Positions 29,340 to 37,527 of a DNA stretch of 64,000 nt are shown piece by piece (the stretch's first letter is position 1; each line of letters starts with the position of its first letter). A program made the position numbers and the translations under genes. A model generated the notes under the pieces. The model did not search any database. It was not told the origin of the DNA and saw nothing but the letters and a program-made list of their open reading frames with translations. Origin of the DNA: Croceicoccus bisphenolivorans (GTDB lineage Bacteria; Pseudomonadota; Alphaproteobacteria; Sphingomonadales; Sphingomonadaceae); NCBI RefSeq assembly GCF_001634625.1, contig NZ_LRSE01000001.1:1-64000 (forward strand). Direction: 5' to 3'.

Positions 29340-29399
29340 TGCCGCAAAGATTAGGGATCACCTTTGCAAATGTAACCCCTTGCCGCCATATCGAGCCGC

Positions 29400-29684
29400 A
29401 TGAACAGCACTCCCGGCCCCGTGGAAGCCGAAATCCGCCAGATTCTCGAAACAGCGTTCGCGCCGCAATCGCTCCTCGTTTCGAACGACAGCGCCAGCCA
29501 TCGCGGGCATACCGGCGACGATGGCACTGGCGAATCGCACTTCACTGTCACAATCGTTGCCGATGCCTTTGCCGGCGTATCGCGGCTGGAACGCCAGCGC
29601 ATGGTGAACCGCGCGCTTGGCGACATTCCCGGCCAGCGCGTCCACGCCCTTGCGATCAAGGCAAGCGCGCCGGACGAAACCTAG
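29400..29684 (+). CDS. BolA family protein
   Basis: A 94-aa BolA. It has the class II KH-like fold with the signature FTVTIVADAFAGVSRLERQRMVNRALG and the conserved SHRGH segment (His ligand candidate for [2Fe-2S] with monothiol glutaredoxin). The head-to-head pairing with the J-domain gene is the usual alphaproteobacterial arrangement. Its stop overlaps the convergent flippase gene by 4 bp. Confidence 0.93.
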   Translation: MNSTPGPVEAEIRQILETAFAPQSLLVSNDSASHRGHTGDDGTGESHFTVTIVADAFAGVSRLERQRMVNRALGDIPGQRVHALAIKASAPDET

Positions 29685-30907
29685 GATCGCAGACGCACTA
29701 TTGCAGCCAGCTTGAGCGCGTTGAACAGCAGAGCGGTCAAAAGGCTGGCCACCGCCGCGCCCTCGATCCCCGCGCCAAGCGCCCCTGCCCCGATGGCCAG
29801 CATCAGGGCTGCCGCAAAGCCCGTGTTGAGCAGGGTATAGCTGCGCACGGCGCCCGCGCTGTTGAGCACGGTCGACAGGAAATCGCCCGCGAACCGCGCG
29901 ATCACGGCGGCGAAAACCAGCACGGCGATCAACGCCTGCCACGGGAATCCGGCCTGCGGCACGAACCGGTGACCCAGCCAGATGACGGTCAGAATACCCG
30001 CTGCCATGGCGATGCCGGCCAGCGGGATTGCAATGCCTAGCCGCCGGACGCTTACCATCCATTGCCCGCGGTCTGCCCCGTATTGTTCCACCAGTCGCGG
30101 CAGGGCGGGCGTGACGATCGCGGATTGCGCCAGCGTCTGGATCATGTTCGCAAAAGTCCAGTAAAATACGTAGAGGCCCACCGCATCATCGCTGACCGTG
30201 GCCGACAGGATGAAGCGATCGCCAAAGGTTATGAGGACGAGCGCAATATCGCTCGGCCATACCTGCACTCCCTTGGCCAGAGAGCCGCGCACCCACCCCG
30301 TCGGCGCATCGCTCCGCCATCTCCGTCCATAGCCACGACGGGCCATGATCGCCGCAAGCATGGAGAGATTGGCCAGATGCCCGACGATCCAGCACGCAAG
30401 GATCGTTTCGAGGCTGCGCAACTCAGGCCACAACAGGCCGACACCGATCGCAATCGGCACCCAGGCCGCGCTGCGCAGGGCGACGCCGATATTGGCAAGC
30501 ACGTTTTCCCTCAGGCCGGTCATCGCGAGGTAGATGTCCATCGCCAGCGCCTCCAGCCAGAGGGTCGCCGCCGCGAGCAGGATCATGACCGTCGGCGGCC
30601 CCGCGAAATACCACCAGACCGGCAGGGCAATCGCGCTTGCGGCCGCCAGCATGGTGCATGTCCAGCGCATCCTGTCACGGATGGTGGCAATGCGATCGGC
30701 AGCGTCTCCGCCCACGATTTCGCGGCACAGATGAAAATTCAGCCCCATGCCCACGGCCGCAGGCACGAATGCGGCAAGGCCCAGCACGATCCCGAACTGC
30801 CCCAGTGCGGCAAGGCCAAGCATGCCGGTGACGTAAACGGTTAGCGCCAGACGCATCGCCAGCGTGGCGAGCCGGATCAGCGCGATCTTGCCACCATTTA
30901 CCCACAT
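29681..30907 (-). CDS. Wzx-like polysaccharide flippase
   Basis: A 408-aa integral membrane protein with about 11-12 hydrophobic helices (MATE/MOP-flippase superfamily). RLATLAMRLALTVYVTGMLG opens the first helices, and an Arg-rich cytoplasmic loop lies after PDPK-less positions around residue 190. In an exopolysaccharide locus this would translocate the lipid-linked repeat unit. It is divergent from the glycosyltransferase at 30991. Flippase families diverge fast, so substrate is not inferable. Confidence 0.8.
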   Translation of the reverse strand: MWVNGGKIALIRLATLAMRLALTVYVTGMLGLAALGQFGIVLGLAAFVPAAVGMGLNFHLCREIVGGDAADRIATIRDRMRWTCTMLAAASAIALPVWWYFAGPPTVMILLAAATLWLEALAMDIYLAMTGLRENVLANIGVALRSAAWVPIAIGVGLLWPELRSLETILACWIVGHLANLSMLAAIMARRGYGRRWRSDAPTGWVRGSLAKGVQVWPSDIALVLITFGDRFILSATVSDDAVGLYVFYWTFANMIQTLAQSAIVTPALPRLVEQYGADRGQWMVSVRRLGIAIPLAGIAMAAGILTVIWLGHRFVPQAGFPWQALIAVLVFAAVIARFAGDFLSTVLNSAGAVRSYTLLNTGFAAALMLAIGAGALGAGIEGAAVASLLTALLFNALKLAAIVRLRS

Positions 30908-30990
30908 CGGCCTGCAAGTCCTTGATAGGGATTATGTTTCCGACTACCCCCTGATACCGGATCCGCCGATAGTGTGCGGAAGGGGGCCGC

Positions 30991-32055
30991 TTGATCATCC
31001 TGAATGCCCGTTTCACCGGCCAGCCGATGACCGGTGTGCAACGCGCCGCTTACGAGCTGGGCCGAAGATTGCTTGCGATGCGCAGCGACATCGCGGCGGT
31101 CGCGCCGGATGAACCGGCAGCGACCTACGATATTCCCGTCCGCGTGCCCTCCGATGGCAGACTGCGCGGGCACGCATGGGAACAACTGGCCCTGCCACGT
31201 CTTGCCGGGCGCGATGACTGGCTGCTGGGCCTTGGCGGGACGGGGCCGGTCGCCTTCTCTCGCCAGATCGTGATGATCCACGACGTCAATTACCTGATCG
31301 GTGCCGATGGCTACTCGCGCAAGTTCCGGTGGACCTACCGCGCGATCCATACCCTGCTCGCGCGGCGGGCAAAGATCTGCACCGTCTCGCACTGGTCTGC
31401 CCGCGAAATCGCGAAAGCATACGATCTCGATCCCGCGTCCATCGCTGTCATTCCCAATGCGGCAGATCATATCCTGTCCGTCATGCCCGACCGGCAAGCG
31501 CCTGCCAGCCTCGGGATTACAGAACGGCCCTATGTGCTGTGTGTCGGCAGTGCGAACCCCAACAAGAATTTCGGCACGGCCCTTGCCGCCTATTCCGCTA
31601 TTCCCGACCCGTCGTTCGATCTCGTCATCGTCGGCGGTAGCGATGCGCGCATTTTCGCGGATGGCGGTGCGGCAAAGGCGCACCCGCGGATCCACCGTCT
31701 GCCCCGCATTTCGGACGAAGCCCTGCGTGCCGTCATCGAACAGGCGGCGGTTATCCTCATGCCCTCCCTGCTCGAAGGATTCGGCATTCCCGCGATCGAG
31801 GCGATGGCGCTGGGCACTCCGGTCATCGCAGCCGATGCCTCCGCTCTTCCCGAAGTGTGCGGGGATGCGGCAATCCTTGTCGATCCGCACGATCCGGCCG
31901 CCATGACAGCGGCAATGACCCGCGTCATGGATGACCCCGCCTTGCGCACCGGTCTGATTGCCAGCGGACATGCGCAAGCCGCCCGCTATTCGTGGGACAG
32001 GTCTGCCGACAAGCTTTCCGCGCTGATCGACCAAGTGCTCAGCTCGCAAGAATGA
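30991..32055 (+). CDS. GT4-type glycosyltransferase (exopolysaccharide repeat unit)
   Basis: A 354-aa GT-B enzyme. ILNARFTGQPMTGVQRAAYELG opens the N-terminal fold. The Glycos_transf_1 motif is LLEGFGIPAIEAMALGTPVIA, the E-x7-E pattern of retaining GT4 enzymes. The start is TTG at 30991. It ends in a 17-bp tail-to-tail overlap with the next glycosyltransferase. It probably adds a sugar to the undecaprenyl-linked intermediate; donor and acceptor are unknown. Confidence 0.88.
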   Translation: MIILNARFTGQPMTGVQRAAYELGRRLLAMRSDIAAVAPDEPAATYDIPVRVPSDGRLRGHAWEQLALPRLAGRDDWLLGLGGTGPVAFSRQIVMIHDVNYLIGADGYSRKFRWTYRAIHTLLARRAKICTVSHWSAREIAKAYDLDPASIAVIPNAADHILSVMPDRQAPASLGITERPYVLCVGSANPNKNFGTALAAYSAIPDPSFDLVIVGGSDARIFADGGAAKAHPRIHRLPRISDEALRAVIEQAAVILMPSLLEGFGIPAIEAMALGTPVIAADASALPEVCGDAAILVDPHDPAAMTAAMTRVMDDPALRTGLIASGHAQAARYSWDRSADKLSALIDQVLSSQE

Positions 32056-33268
32056 CTTCGCAGAAGCGCCGGTCGAACACTTCCGGCGCGAATTTGGCGG
32101 CGTGTGCAACGGCGGCAGACGGATCGAACGATGGCAGCCACTGTTCGAACCGTTCTATGCCCGCCTCCAGCGCTTCGACATCCTGCGCGTCATAGAACAA
32201 CCCGCTGACACCGGGCGAAACGGTATCGAGCGCCCCGCCCCGCCCCAGTGCGAGGACAGGGCGGCCCGACGCCATCGCTTCCACCGGAACGATGCCGAAA
32301 TCCTCTTCCGCCGTGAAGACAAGGCCGCGCGCCTTTGCATAGGCATCGCGCAGGCCATCGAAGTTCAGGCGGCGGATAACCTCTATGTTCGGCCCCGCCT
32401 TGCGCCGGATTTCGTCATGCATCTCTCCGTCGCCGACCATCAGCAGCGGAAGGCCGGTGCGATTGAACGCCTCCACCGCAAGATCGGGCCGTTTGTAGCG
32501 CGTCATCTGGGATACCCAGAGATAGCGCCCCGACGCATCGGGCGAAGGCCTGAAATCGGCGACGGACACCGGCGGATGCACGACCTCGGCCGAACGGCGC
32601 CAGTACTTTTCGATCCGCTGACTCACGAAGCGCGAATTGGCCATGATCCGGTCCACCCGCGCCGCCGAAGTAACATCCCAGCGGCGCAGCGCGGGAAAGG
32701 TGAGCGACATGGCCGCGCGAGACAGCACCCCTGCCGAAGCGCGGTATTCATGGTAGTGATCCCACAAGTACCGCATCGGCGAATGGGCATAGCAGACATG
32801 CAGCGCATCGGGCGCGGCAATCACCCCCTTCGTCGGCCCCGCCTCGTTCGAGATGACGAGGTCGTAACCGCGCAGGTCCAGCTCCTCCAGCGCATGTGGC
32901 ATCAGGGGCAGGTATTTCTGGTAGTGCCGGTCCGCTGCGGGAAGTCGGTTGATGAAAGTAGTGCGCACATTCCGCGCCCGGATCTTCGGCGAAATCCGTT
33001 CCGGGCGATAGACGTGGGTGAAGATATCGGCATTCGGAAACAGGTCCAGCATCCGTTCCAGCACGCGTTCGCCGCCGCGCATCTGGACCAGCCAGTGAAA
33101 AACGATAGCCACCTGCCTGAAACGGCGATTGGCAAGATCCCGCAATTCAGGCAGTTGCCCCGCATCCACGACTATATCCCCATGCCGGTTCCAACCCTGT
33201 GGCGGGGTCTGCCTACTATCGGGTGAAGACAGTCTTTCCTGCGCCATAAGGGCCCCGCCGGTTTTCAT
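32039..33268 (-). CDS. GT4-type glycosyltransferase (WbaZ-like)
   Basis: A 409-aa GT-B enzyme with the WbaZ-like N-terminal block HWLVQMRGGERVLERMLDLFP, the AHSPMRYLWDHYHEYRA segment, and the donor-site EEDFGIVPVEAMASGRPVLA (E-x7-E). These features resemble mannosyltransferases of O-antigen and capsule loci, though the sugar is not proven. Start 33268 has AGGA three bases upstream; MAQERL at 33247 is an alternative. It is divergent from the spike-base gene across 58 bp. Confidence 0.87.
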   Translation of the reverse strand: MKTGGALMAQERLSSPDSRQTPPQGWNRHGDIVVDAGQLPELRDLANRRFRQVAIVFHWLVQMRGGERVLERMLDLFPNADIFTHVYRPERISPKIRARNVRTTFINRLPAADRHYQKYLPLMPHALEELDLRGYDLVISNEAGPTKGVIAAPDALHVCYAHSPMRYLWDHYHEYRASAGVLSRAAMSLTFPALRRWDVTSAARVDRIMANSRFVSQRIEKYWRRSAEVVHPPVSVADFRPSPDASGRYLWVSQMTRYKRPDLAVEAFNRTGLPLLMVGDGEMHDEIRRKAGPNIEVIRRLNFDGLRDAYAKARGLVFTAEEDFGIVPVEAMASGRPVLALGRGGALDTVSPGVSGLFYDAQDVEALEAGIERFEQWLPSFDPSAAVAHAAKFAPEVFDRRFCEVILAS

Positions 33269-33326
33269 TTTCCTACACATCCGTTTTGTGCATAAGGACC
33301 ATGCTCCAACAGAACGGAGCAAGAAC

Positions 33327-33590
33327 ATGGATCGTTTCGAGTCATTTCAGGACAGCGCCTTTTCGCCGTCCCGCTCACCCTTCACCATCGTGCCCAGCGA
33401 TATCGCAGCTTTGCCCACGGTTCCGAAGGGCATCTACGTCGGGATCGGAGGTGACGTTACCTTGCGCGGCATCGATGGCGCGCAGGACGTGACTTACCGC
33501 AACCTTCCCGACGCCAGTTATATCGCGGTGCGCGCCAGCCACGTGCGCGCTACGGGCACCACTGCGGCCAACCTCATCGCGGAGGCCTGA
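33327..33590 (+). CDS. Phage/GTA head-spike-base-like small protein (RCAP_Rcc01079 family type)
   Basis: An 87-aa protein. From residue about 20 it follows the pattern of the GTA/phage spike base family: IVPSDIAALP, then GIYVGIGGDVTLRG, then VTYRNLPDASYIAVRASHVRATGTTAANLIAEA. In Rhodobacter capsulatus this family forms the base of the gene transfer agent head spike that contacts capsule. There is no signal peptide. The ATG at 33327 is preceded by GGAGCAAGAAC. The next gene, 2 bp later, looks like the spike fibre. No other virion gene is present nearby. Confidence 0.75.
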   Translation: MDRFESFQDSAFSPSRSPFTIVPSDIAALPTVPKGIYVGIGGDVTLRGIDGAQDVTYRNLPDASYIAVRASHVRATGTTAANLIAEA

Positions 33591-33592
33591 AC

Positions 33593-35038
33593 ATGCACCA
33601 TAGCGGATCAATCGGCGGCATCAGCCGCTCCTCTCTGGCAACGATGGCGGTGCCGACGGGATTGGTGGAAACACCTGCCACACCGCCGGCGGAATGGGCA
33701 AACGCATGGTCGGTCGCGCAATATGTGCCGCAGGTCGGTCTGGTGCATCACGCCGATGGCGCGGTCGCGACGCTGGACAAGACCGCGGCAGAGATTTTCG
33801 ACCTGTTTTCGACCGCCCGGTCGGCCCCGGCGAACACGTATCACGTCTCTCCCAACGGCAACGATTCCACCGGCGACGGCACGGAGAACAAGCCCTATCG
33901 CTCGATCTGGAAAGCGGTTGCCGTTGCCAATGCAAGCGGTCAGCCTGCGGCAATCATGATCAAGGCGGGGGAATACGGCAAACCGTACAATCCGTCCCAG
34001 TTCCTGTCTTTGCGCCCAAGCGTCGATATCGCATTCGTTGCGACCGGCGGGCGCGTGATCACCGGAACTTGGGACGATTTCCCCGCCTCGTCGATCGATG
34101 CCACTTACCAGAACTGTTACAGCTACACCCTCGGCAACGTGGACCGCGTCATCGACAGGGTGCGACACGACGCCGACGGCTTCTTCCCCAACCTGCAGCG
34201 CGTGACCGATGCCGCGACCTGCAACCGGATTCCGGGCAGTTGGACATTGCAAAGCGGCAAGATCTACATCAACCGCGCCGATGGCCTGCCCGTCACAAAT
34301 GCCAACACCCGCGTGTTGCGCTCGTCTGGCGGATCGTGGCGGTTCGATACGCCGGTGAGCATCTTCGTCGGCGCGGGCGACAGCATCTCGGGCTTCGACA
34401 CGATGGGCGGCAGCGACGGTGCGGCGTTTCATTATCAGCCGACAAGCAAGCCTGCATCGATGAAAGCCGTTGTCGTCGAGCGCAGCACCTTCTCCTACTG
34501 CGGTGGTGCGGCGGCGAACAGCAATGGCACCCTGATCGCGGATCTGCATGGCCTTGCGCTGTTCGTGGATTGCGATGCCAGCAACAACAGCAAGGACGGT
34601 TTTTCGGCCAGCAACGAGTCCCTATCGGGCAGCGAATCCCATTTCGTCACGGTGAATTGCCGCGCCGTGCTCTGCGGACGGGGCAGCGCGCAAAGCTGCA
34701 ACAGCTTCACCACGCATCAGGACGTGGTGGGTGCCGATCTTGCCGGCGAGTTCGGGCGTACGAATGGCGGCAGCGTGCGCTGCATCGGCGATACGCTGAC
34801 ATGGCTTGCCGGAACCCGCATCAAAGACGATCGCGGCGATCTCGTAGCGGGCGGCGGCACCACGCCGGCGGCCATCATGGCGAACGAACGCGCGCGCATC
34901 TGGGCGGACAGGGCACGCATCGCCATGCCGCCTGCCCGTGCCCACGCCTCTGCCGATGCTGATGCGCTGGTCAGCCTGCGCGCCATGCCGCCGCTGCGAT
35001 CCGGGCCACAGGGCAACGGCACCGTCGCCAACTGGTAA
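33593..35038 (+). CDS. Right-handed beta-helix (pectate-lyase-like) spike-fibre-like protein
   Basis: A 481-aa protein. Residues 1-80 form an N-terminal region without a signal peptide. Residues about 82-125 show the parallel beta-helix opening NTYHVSPNGNDSTGDGTENKPYRS with IWKAVAVAN, found in phage tailspikes and pectate lyases. Asn/Ser/Gly-rich repeats follow (FSYCGGAAANSNGTLI, VDCDASNNSKDGFSASNES, SFTTHQDVVGADL), consistent with beta-helix coils. The Arg-rich C-terminus is not fold-like. It follows the spike-base gene after 2 bp. It may bind or cleave the polysaccharide made by this locus. Confidence 0.72.
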   Translation: MHHSGSIGGISRSSLATMAVPTGLVETPATPPAEWANAWSVAQYVPQVGLVHHADGAVATLDKTAAEIFDLFSTARSAPANTYHVSPNGNDSTGDGTENKPYRSIWKAVAVANASGQPAAIMIKAGEYGKPYNPSQFLSLRPSVDIAFVATGGRVITGTWDDFPASSIDATYQNCYSYTLGNVDRVIDRVRHDADGFFPNLQRVTDAATCNRIPGSWTLQSGKIYINRADGLPVTNANTRVLRSSGGSWRFDTPVSIFVGAGDSISGFDTMGGSDGAAFHYQPTSKPASMKAVVVERSTFSYCGGAAANSNGTLIADLHGLALFVDCDASNNSKDGFSASNESLSGSESHFVTVNCRAVLCGRGSAQSCNSFTTHQDVVGADLAGEFGRTNGGSVRCIGDTLTWLAGTRIKDDRGDLVAGGGTTPAAIMANERARIWADRARIAMPPARAHASADADALVSLRAMPPLRSGPQGNGTVANW

Positions 35039-35041
35039 ATG

Positions 35042-35078
35042 ATCGGGGCCGGATCAAACCGGTCTGGCCCCGATAGTT
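35042..35078 (+). terminator. Hairpin after the beta-helix gene
   Basis: Perfect 9-bp arms ATCGGGGCC / GGCCCCGAT with a 15-nt loop start 3 bp past the stop codon. The T-tract is short (AGTTTC), so termination efficiency is uncertain. Confidence 0.5.
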
Positions 35079-35099
35079 TCGGCAGTCTAGCAGCAGGTT

Positions 35100-36410
35100 A
35101 TGGGAAAATCGTATGCCATGAACATGGACCGAGCCATGCCGCCTTTGCGAATTGCGGGTCGTTCGGACATCGCCACCACGATCGGCATCCTTGCCGCTAT
35201 CGCCTATTTGCTGCGCGATACCTTTGGAGTGGTGTGGCGCTGGGCGTTGGATTGGGTGGGCATACCGCAAGCATGGTTCATTGTGGACGTAATCGGCTGT
35301 GCGGCACTCGTAGCATTTACTGTGGAATGCGGCCTGAGACGCCGCAGTGCTTTCGCTCTCTACGCTCTTGCGCTTCTGCCGGTCTCCCTACTGGTGGCGG
35401 CTGGTACGGTGGATGCGTCGCCAGCCTATCTGGCTTCCGCCACCAAGATGATCTTGCCGCTCTATGCCGGATGGCTTCTTGCCGGTGTGAACCTGGCGGC
35501 CATGCCGCGCGTGCGCGCAATCCTTTTGGCCGCGTGCCTTTTGACGATGGCAGGAATCTGGCTCGACACCGTGGTCGTATTTCCATGGCAAGGATTTTCG
35601 GTCGAACAATTCGGCGTGACGAAGGCGGTCGACAAGGTCTGGACCATTCAAGCTGTCGACCGGATCGGCGGGTTCGCCGGCGAATCCACGGCGGCTGCGG
35701 CCATCGCCGTGTTCACCTACCTGATGGTTCATCGCAGTGTCCGGCCGTTGACAGCGCTCATGCTGGGGATCGCCGTGGTGGTGGCTTGTTACGTCACCAC
35801 CAGCCGCACGGCCCTTGCAGTCGCATCGGTCACCGTGGCCTATGTGATGACCGAAGCGTTTCTTCTGGCACGCCTGCGCGATCATGGTGCGCATCGGGCG
35901 CTTGCCTTTGGATCGCTTGCCATCGTCGTCCTGCCGCTGGCGCTGGTCGCCCTGTCCTCCACCATCCGGTTCGATACGATCACGCCCTCTCTCGCCAGCT
36001 TTCAACAACGGATCGAAAGCAGCTGGCAATATCCGTTCCTGATGCTGCAAGACCGCTCTCCTGCCTCCCTGCTATCCGGTTGCGGGCTTGGTTGTATGAC
36101 GTTCCCGATGAAGTATTCCGCCTGGTCCAACTGGCTGCAACCGGTGGATAATTTTCACATCGTGAACTTCGCGATGTTCGGGATCGGTTACCTGCCGCTG
36201 CTTGTCGGCATGGTGGTCGCGGCCGTGCGCGAGGCGGATCGCACCAAGCTGATGCTGCTCTTCGCGCTGAACCTCTACACCCTGTCGATCGAAGCGTTCT
36301 CGCCCGCGTTCACCCTCTTGGCGATCGGCTATGCGACCAGCGGAATGTGCCTGGTGGAGATCGGATCGGCGGGTCGCGCGGATCGACGCAGATTCAGTCC
36401 AGCGGCGTGA
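35100..36410 (+). CDS. Wzy-like O-antigen/exopolysaccharide polymerase candidate
   Basis: A 436-aa integral membrane protein with about 10-12 hydrophobic segments. A long periplasmic-type stretch lies near residues 300-360 (SSTIRFDTITPSLASFQQRIESS, DRSPASLLSGCGLGCMTFPMKY), as in Wzy or O-antigen ligase proteins. The position between flippase, glycosyltransferases and Wzc/Wza supports a polymerase role, but the family is poorly conserved. The start at 35100 has AGG upstream. It ends in a 17-bp tail-to-tail overlap with the next gene. Confidence 0.7.
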   Translation: MGKSYAMNMDRAMPPLRIAGRSDIATTIGILAAIAYLLRDTFGVVWRWALDWVGIPQAWFIVDVIGCAALVAFTVECGLRRRSAFALYALALLPVSLLVAAGTVDASPAYLASATKMILPLYAGWLLAGVNLAAMPRVRAILLAACLLTMAGIWLDTVVVFPWQGFSVEQFGVTKAVDKVWTIQAVDRIGGFAGESTAAAAIAVFTYLMVHRSVRPLTALMLGIAVVVACYVTTSRTALAVASVTVAYVMTEAFLLARLRDHGAHRALAFGSLAIVVLPLALVALSSTIRFDTITPSLASFQQRIESSWQYPFLMLQDRSPASLLSGCGLGCMTFPMKYSAWSNWLQPVDNFHIVNFAMFGIGYLPLLVGMVVAAVREADRTKLMLLFALNLYTLSIEAFSPAFTLLAIGYATSGMCLVEIGSAGRADRRRFSPAA

Positions 36411-37527
36411 CACGCGGATTTGCCAGCCACCGGCTGTTACCACCGTTTCCGGGCGCAAAAACGCGGATCTGAACAGCCTTGCATCGGGTGGGCACGGACA
36501 CCGTGCGGGTCCAGCCCGATGCATTTCCGGCCAATCGGCCATTCTCGATCGCGGCAGCCGGTTGCGCGCATGTGGCATCAAGTGTGAGGTCCGGCCCGCC
36601 ATTGCCCGCGCGGCTGGCTTGCCATGCGAGTTCGAAGCGTTCCTGCCCGACAATGGTGATGATGCCGGCGAGATGCTCGGGCCTTCCGGCAAGGCCGGAC
36701 ACGGCAAGGCGAGCCTGACCGTCCCCGCCCGCTATCGATTCCAACTGTGCGCCGGTCGTTTCCGACCGCGTCCACACGAACGGATTGCGCGCGTCATCGC
36801 TCGCAGAAACAGCCTCGAAAGTTCTGGCCCAGAAACCGAAATCGTTAAGCCCTCCGATCCCGTAGAGCGCGACCTGAAGCGACATGGCGGCAGGCAGATC
36901 GCGCTGCGCCATACGGCTGCCGGCCAAAGCGGCACTGGCCGCATCCAACCGCACTCCACTGGCCATGGCCGTTTCGACCAAGGCCACGCCATCGTCCAGA
37001 GCGTCTTCGGCAAAGCGCGGGATCGTTCGTAGCGCGGTCGAAGCCAGAGTTGGCTCCTGCGCCATCCGGTCCATGAAGGAAATGCGCGCATCCCGATCAG
37101 CCGCAATGGCTGTCATGACCGCAACGGCAAGGTCGCCATCGGGATCGCCGCGCAGCAATGCCTCTGCGCGCAGGCTGGCGATCTCCGGCTGGCCGGATGC
37201 CAGCGCCTGCCCCGCCGCCCACGCTTGCACGGCAGGATCGCGCCAACCCAACGCACTGGCCGCCGCGAAGGTCTTTGCCGAAGCATCGCCATCGCCGGAT
37301 CGGGTCTGTGCGACGGCAAGCGAGGTAAGCATTCCAATGCGCAGCGGTGCCACGCCTGCCGCGTCAGGATTGTTGGCGAAACGCGATAGGGCGAACGGAC
37401 CGCGATCGACCAGCGGGTGCCCCGCCCGGTCCGCCCCCGCAGCAACGGCAAGCCCCGCCACTACCATTGCCGCCGCGCAAGACAGCAGCCTTGGCACGAT
37501 CAGCCTGCCGCGCCGGTCACGCGCCAT
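36394..37527 (-). CDS. Hypothetical exported protein of the exopolysaccharide locus
   Basis: A 377-aa protein I do not recognise. It has an N-terminal basic stretch then a hydrophobic segment (about 10-32, LIVPRLLSCAAAMVVAGLAVAAG), a signal peptide or anchor. The middle is Ala-rich and helical with a tetratricopeptide-like rhythm (APLRIGMLTSLAVAQTRSG, AAASALGWRDPAVQAWAAG). The C-terminal 120 residues look like a beta-sandwich (ITIVGQERFELAWQASRAG, CKAVQIRVFAPG). It overlaps the Wzc gene by 11 bp. A periplasmic scaffold or assembly role is only inferred from context. Confidence 0.65.
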   Translation of the reverse strand: MARDRRGRLIVPRLLSCAAAMVVAGLAVAAGADRAGHPLVDRGPFALSRFANNPDAAGVAPLRIGMLTSLAVAQTRSGDGDASAKTFAAASALGWRDPAVQAWAAGQALASGQPEIASLRAEALLRGDPDGDLAVAVMTAIAADRDARISFMDRMAQEPTLASTALRTIPRFAEDALDDGVALVETAMASGVRLDAASAALAGSRMAQRDLPAAMSLQVALYGIGGLNDFGFWARTFEAVSASDDARNPFVWTRSETTGAQLESIAGGDGQARLAVSGLAGRPEHLAGIITIVGQERFELAWQASRAGNGGPDLTLDATCAQPAAAIENGRLAGNASGWTRTVSVPTRCKAVQIRVFAPGNGGNSRWLANPRVTPLD

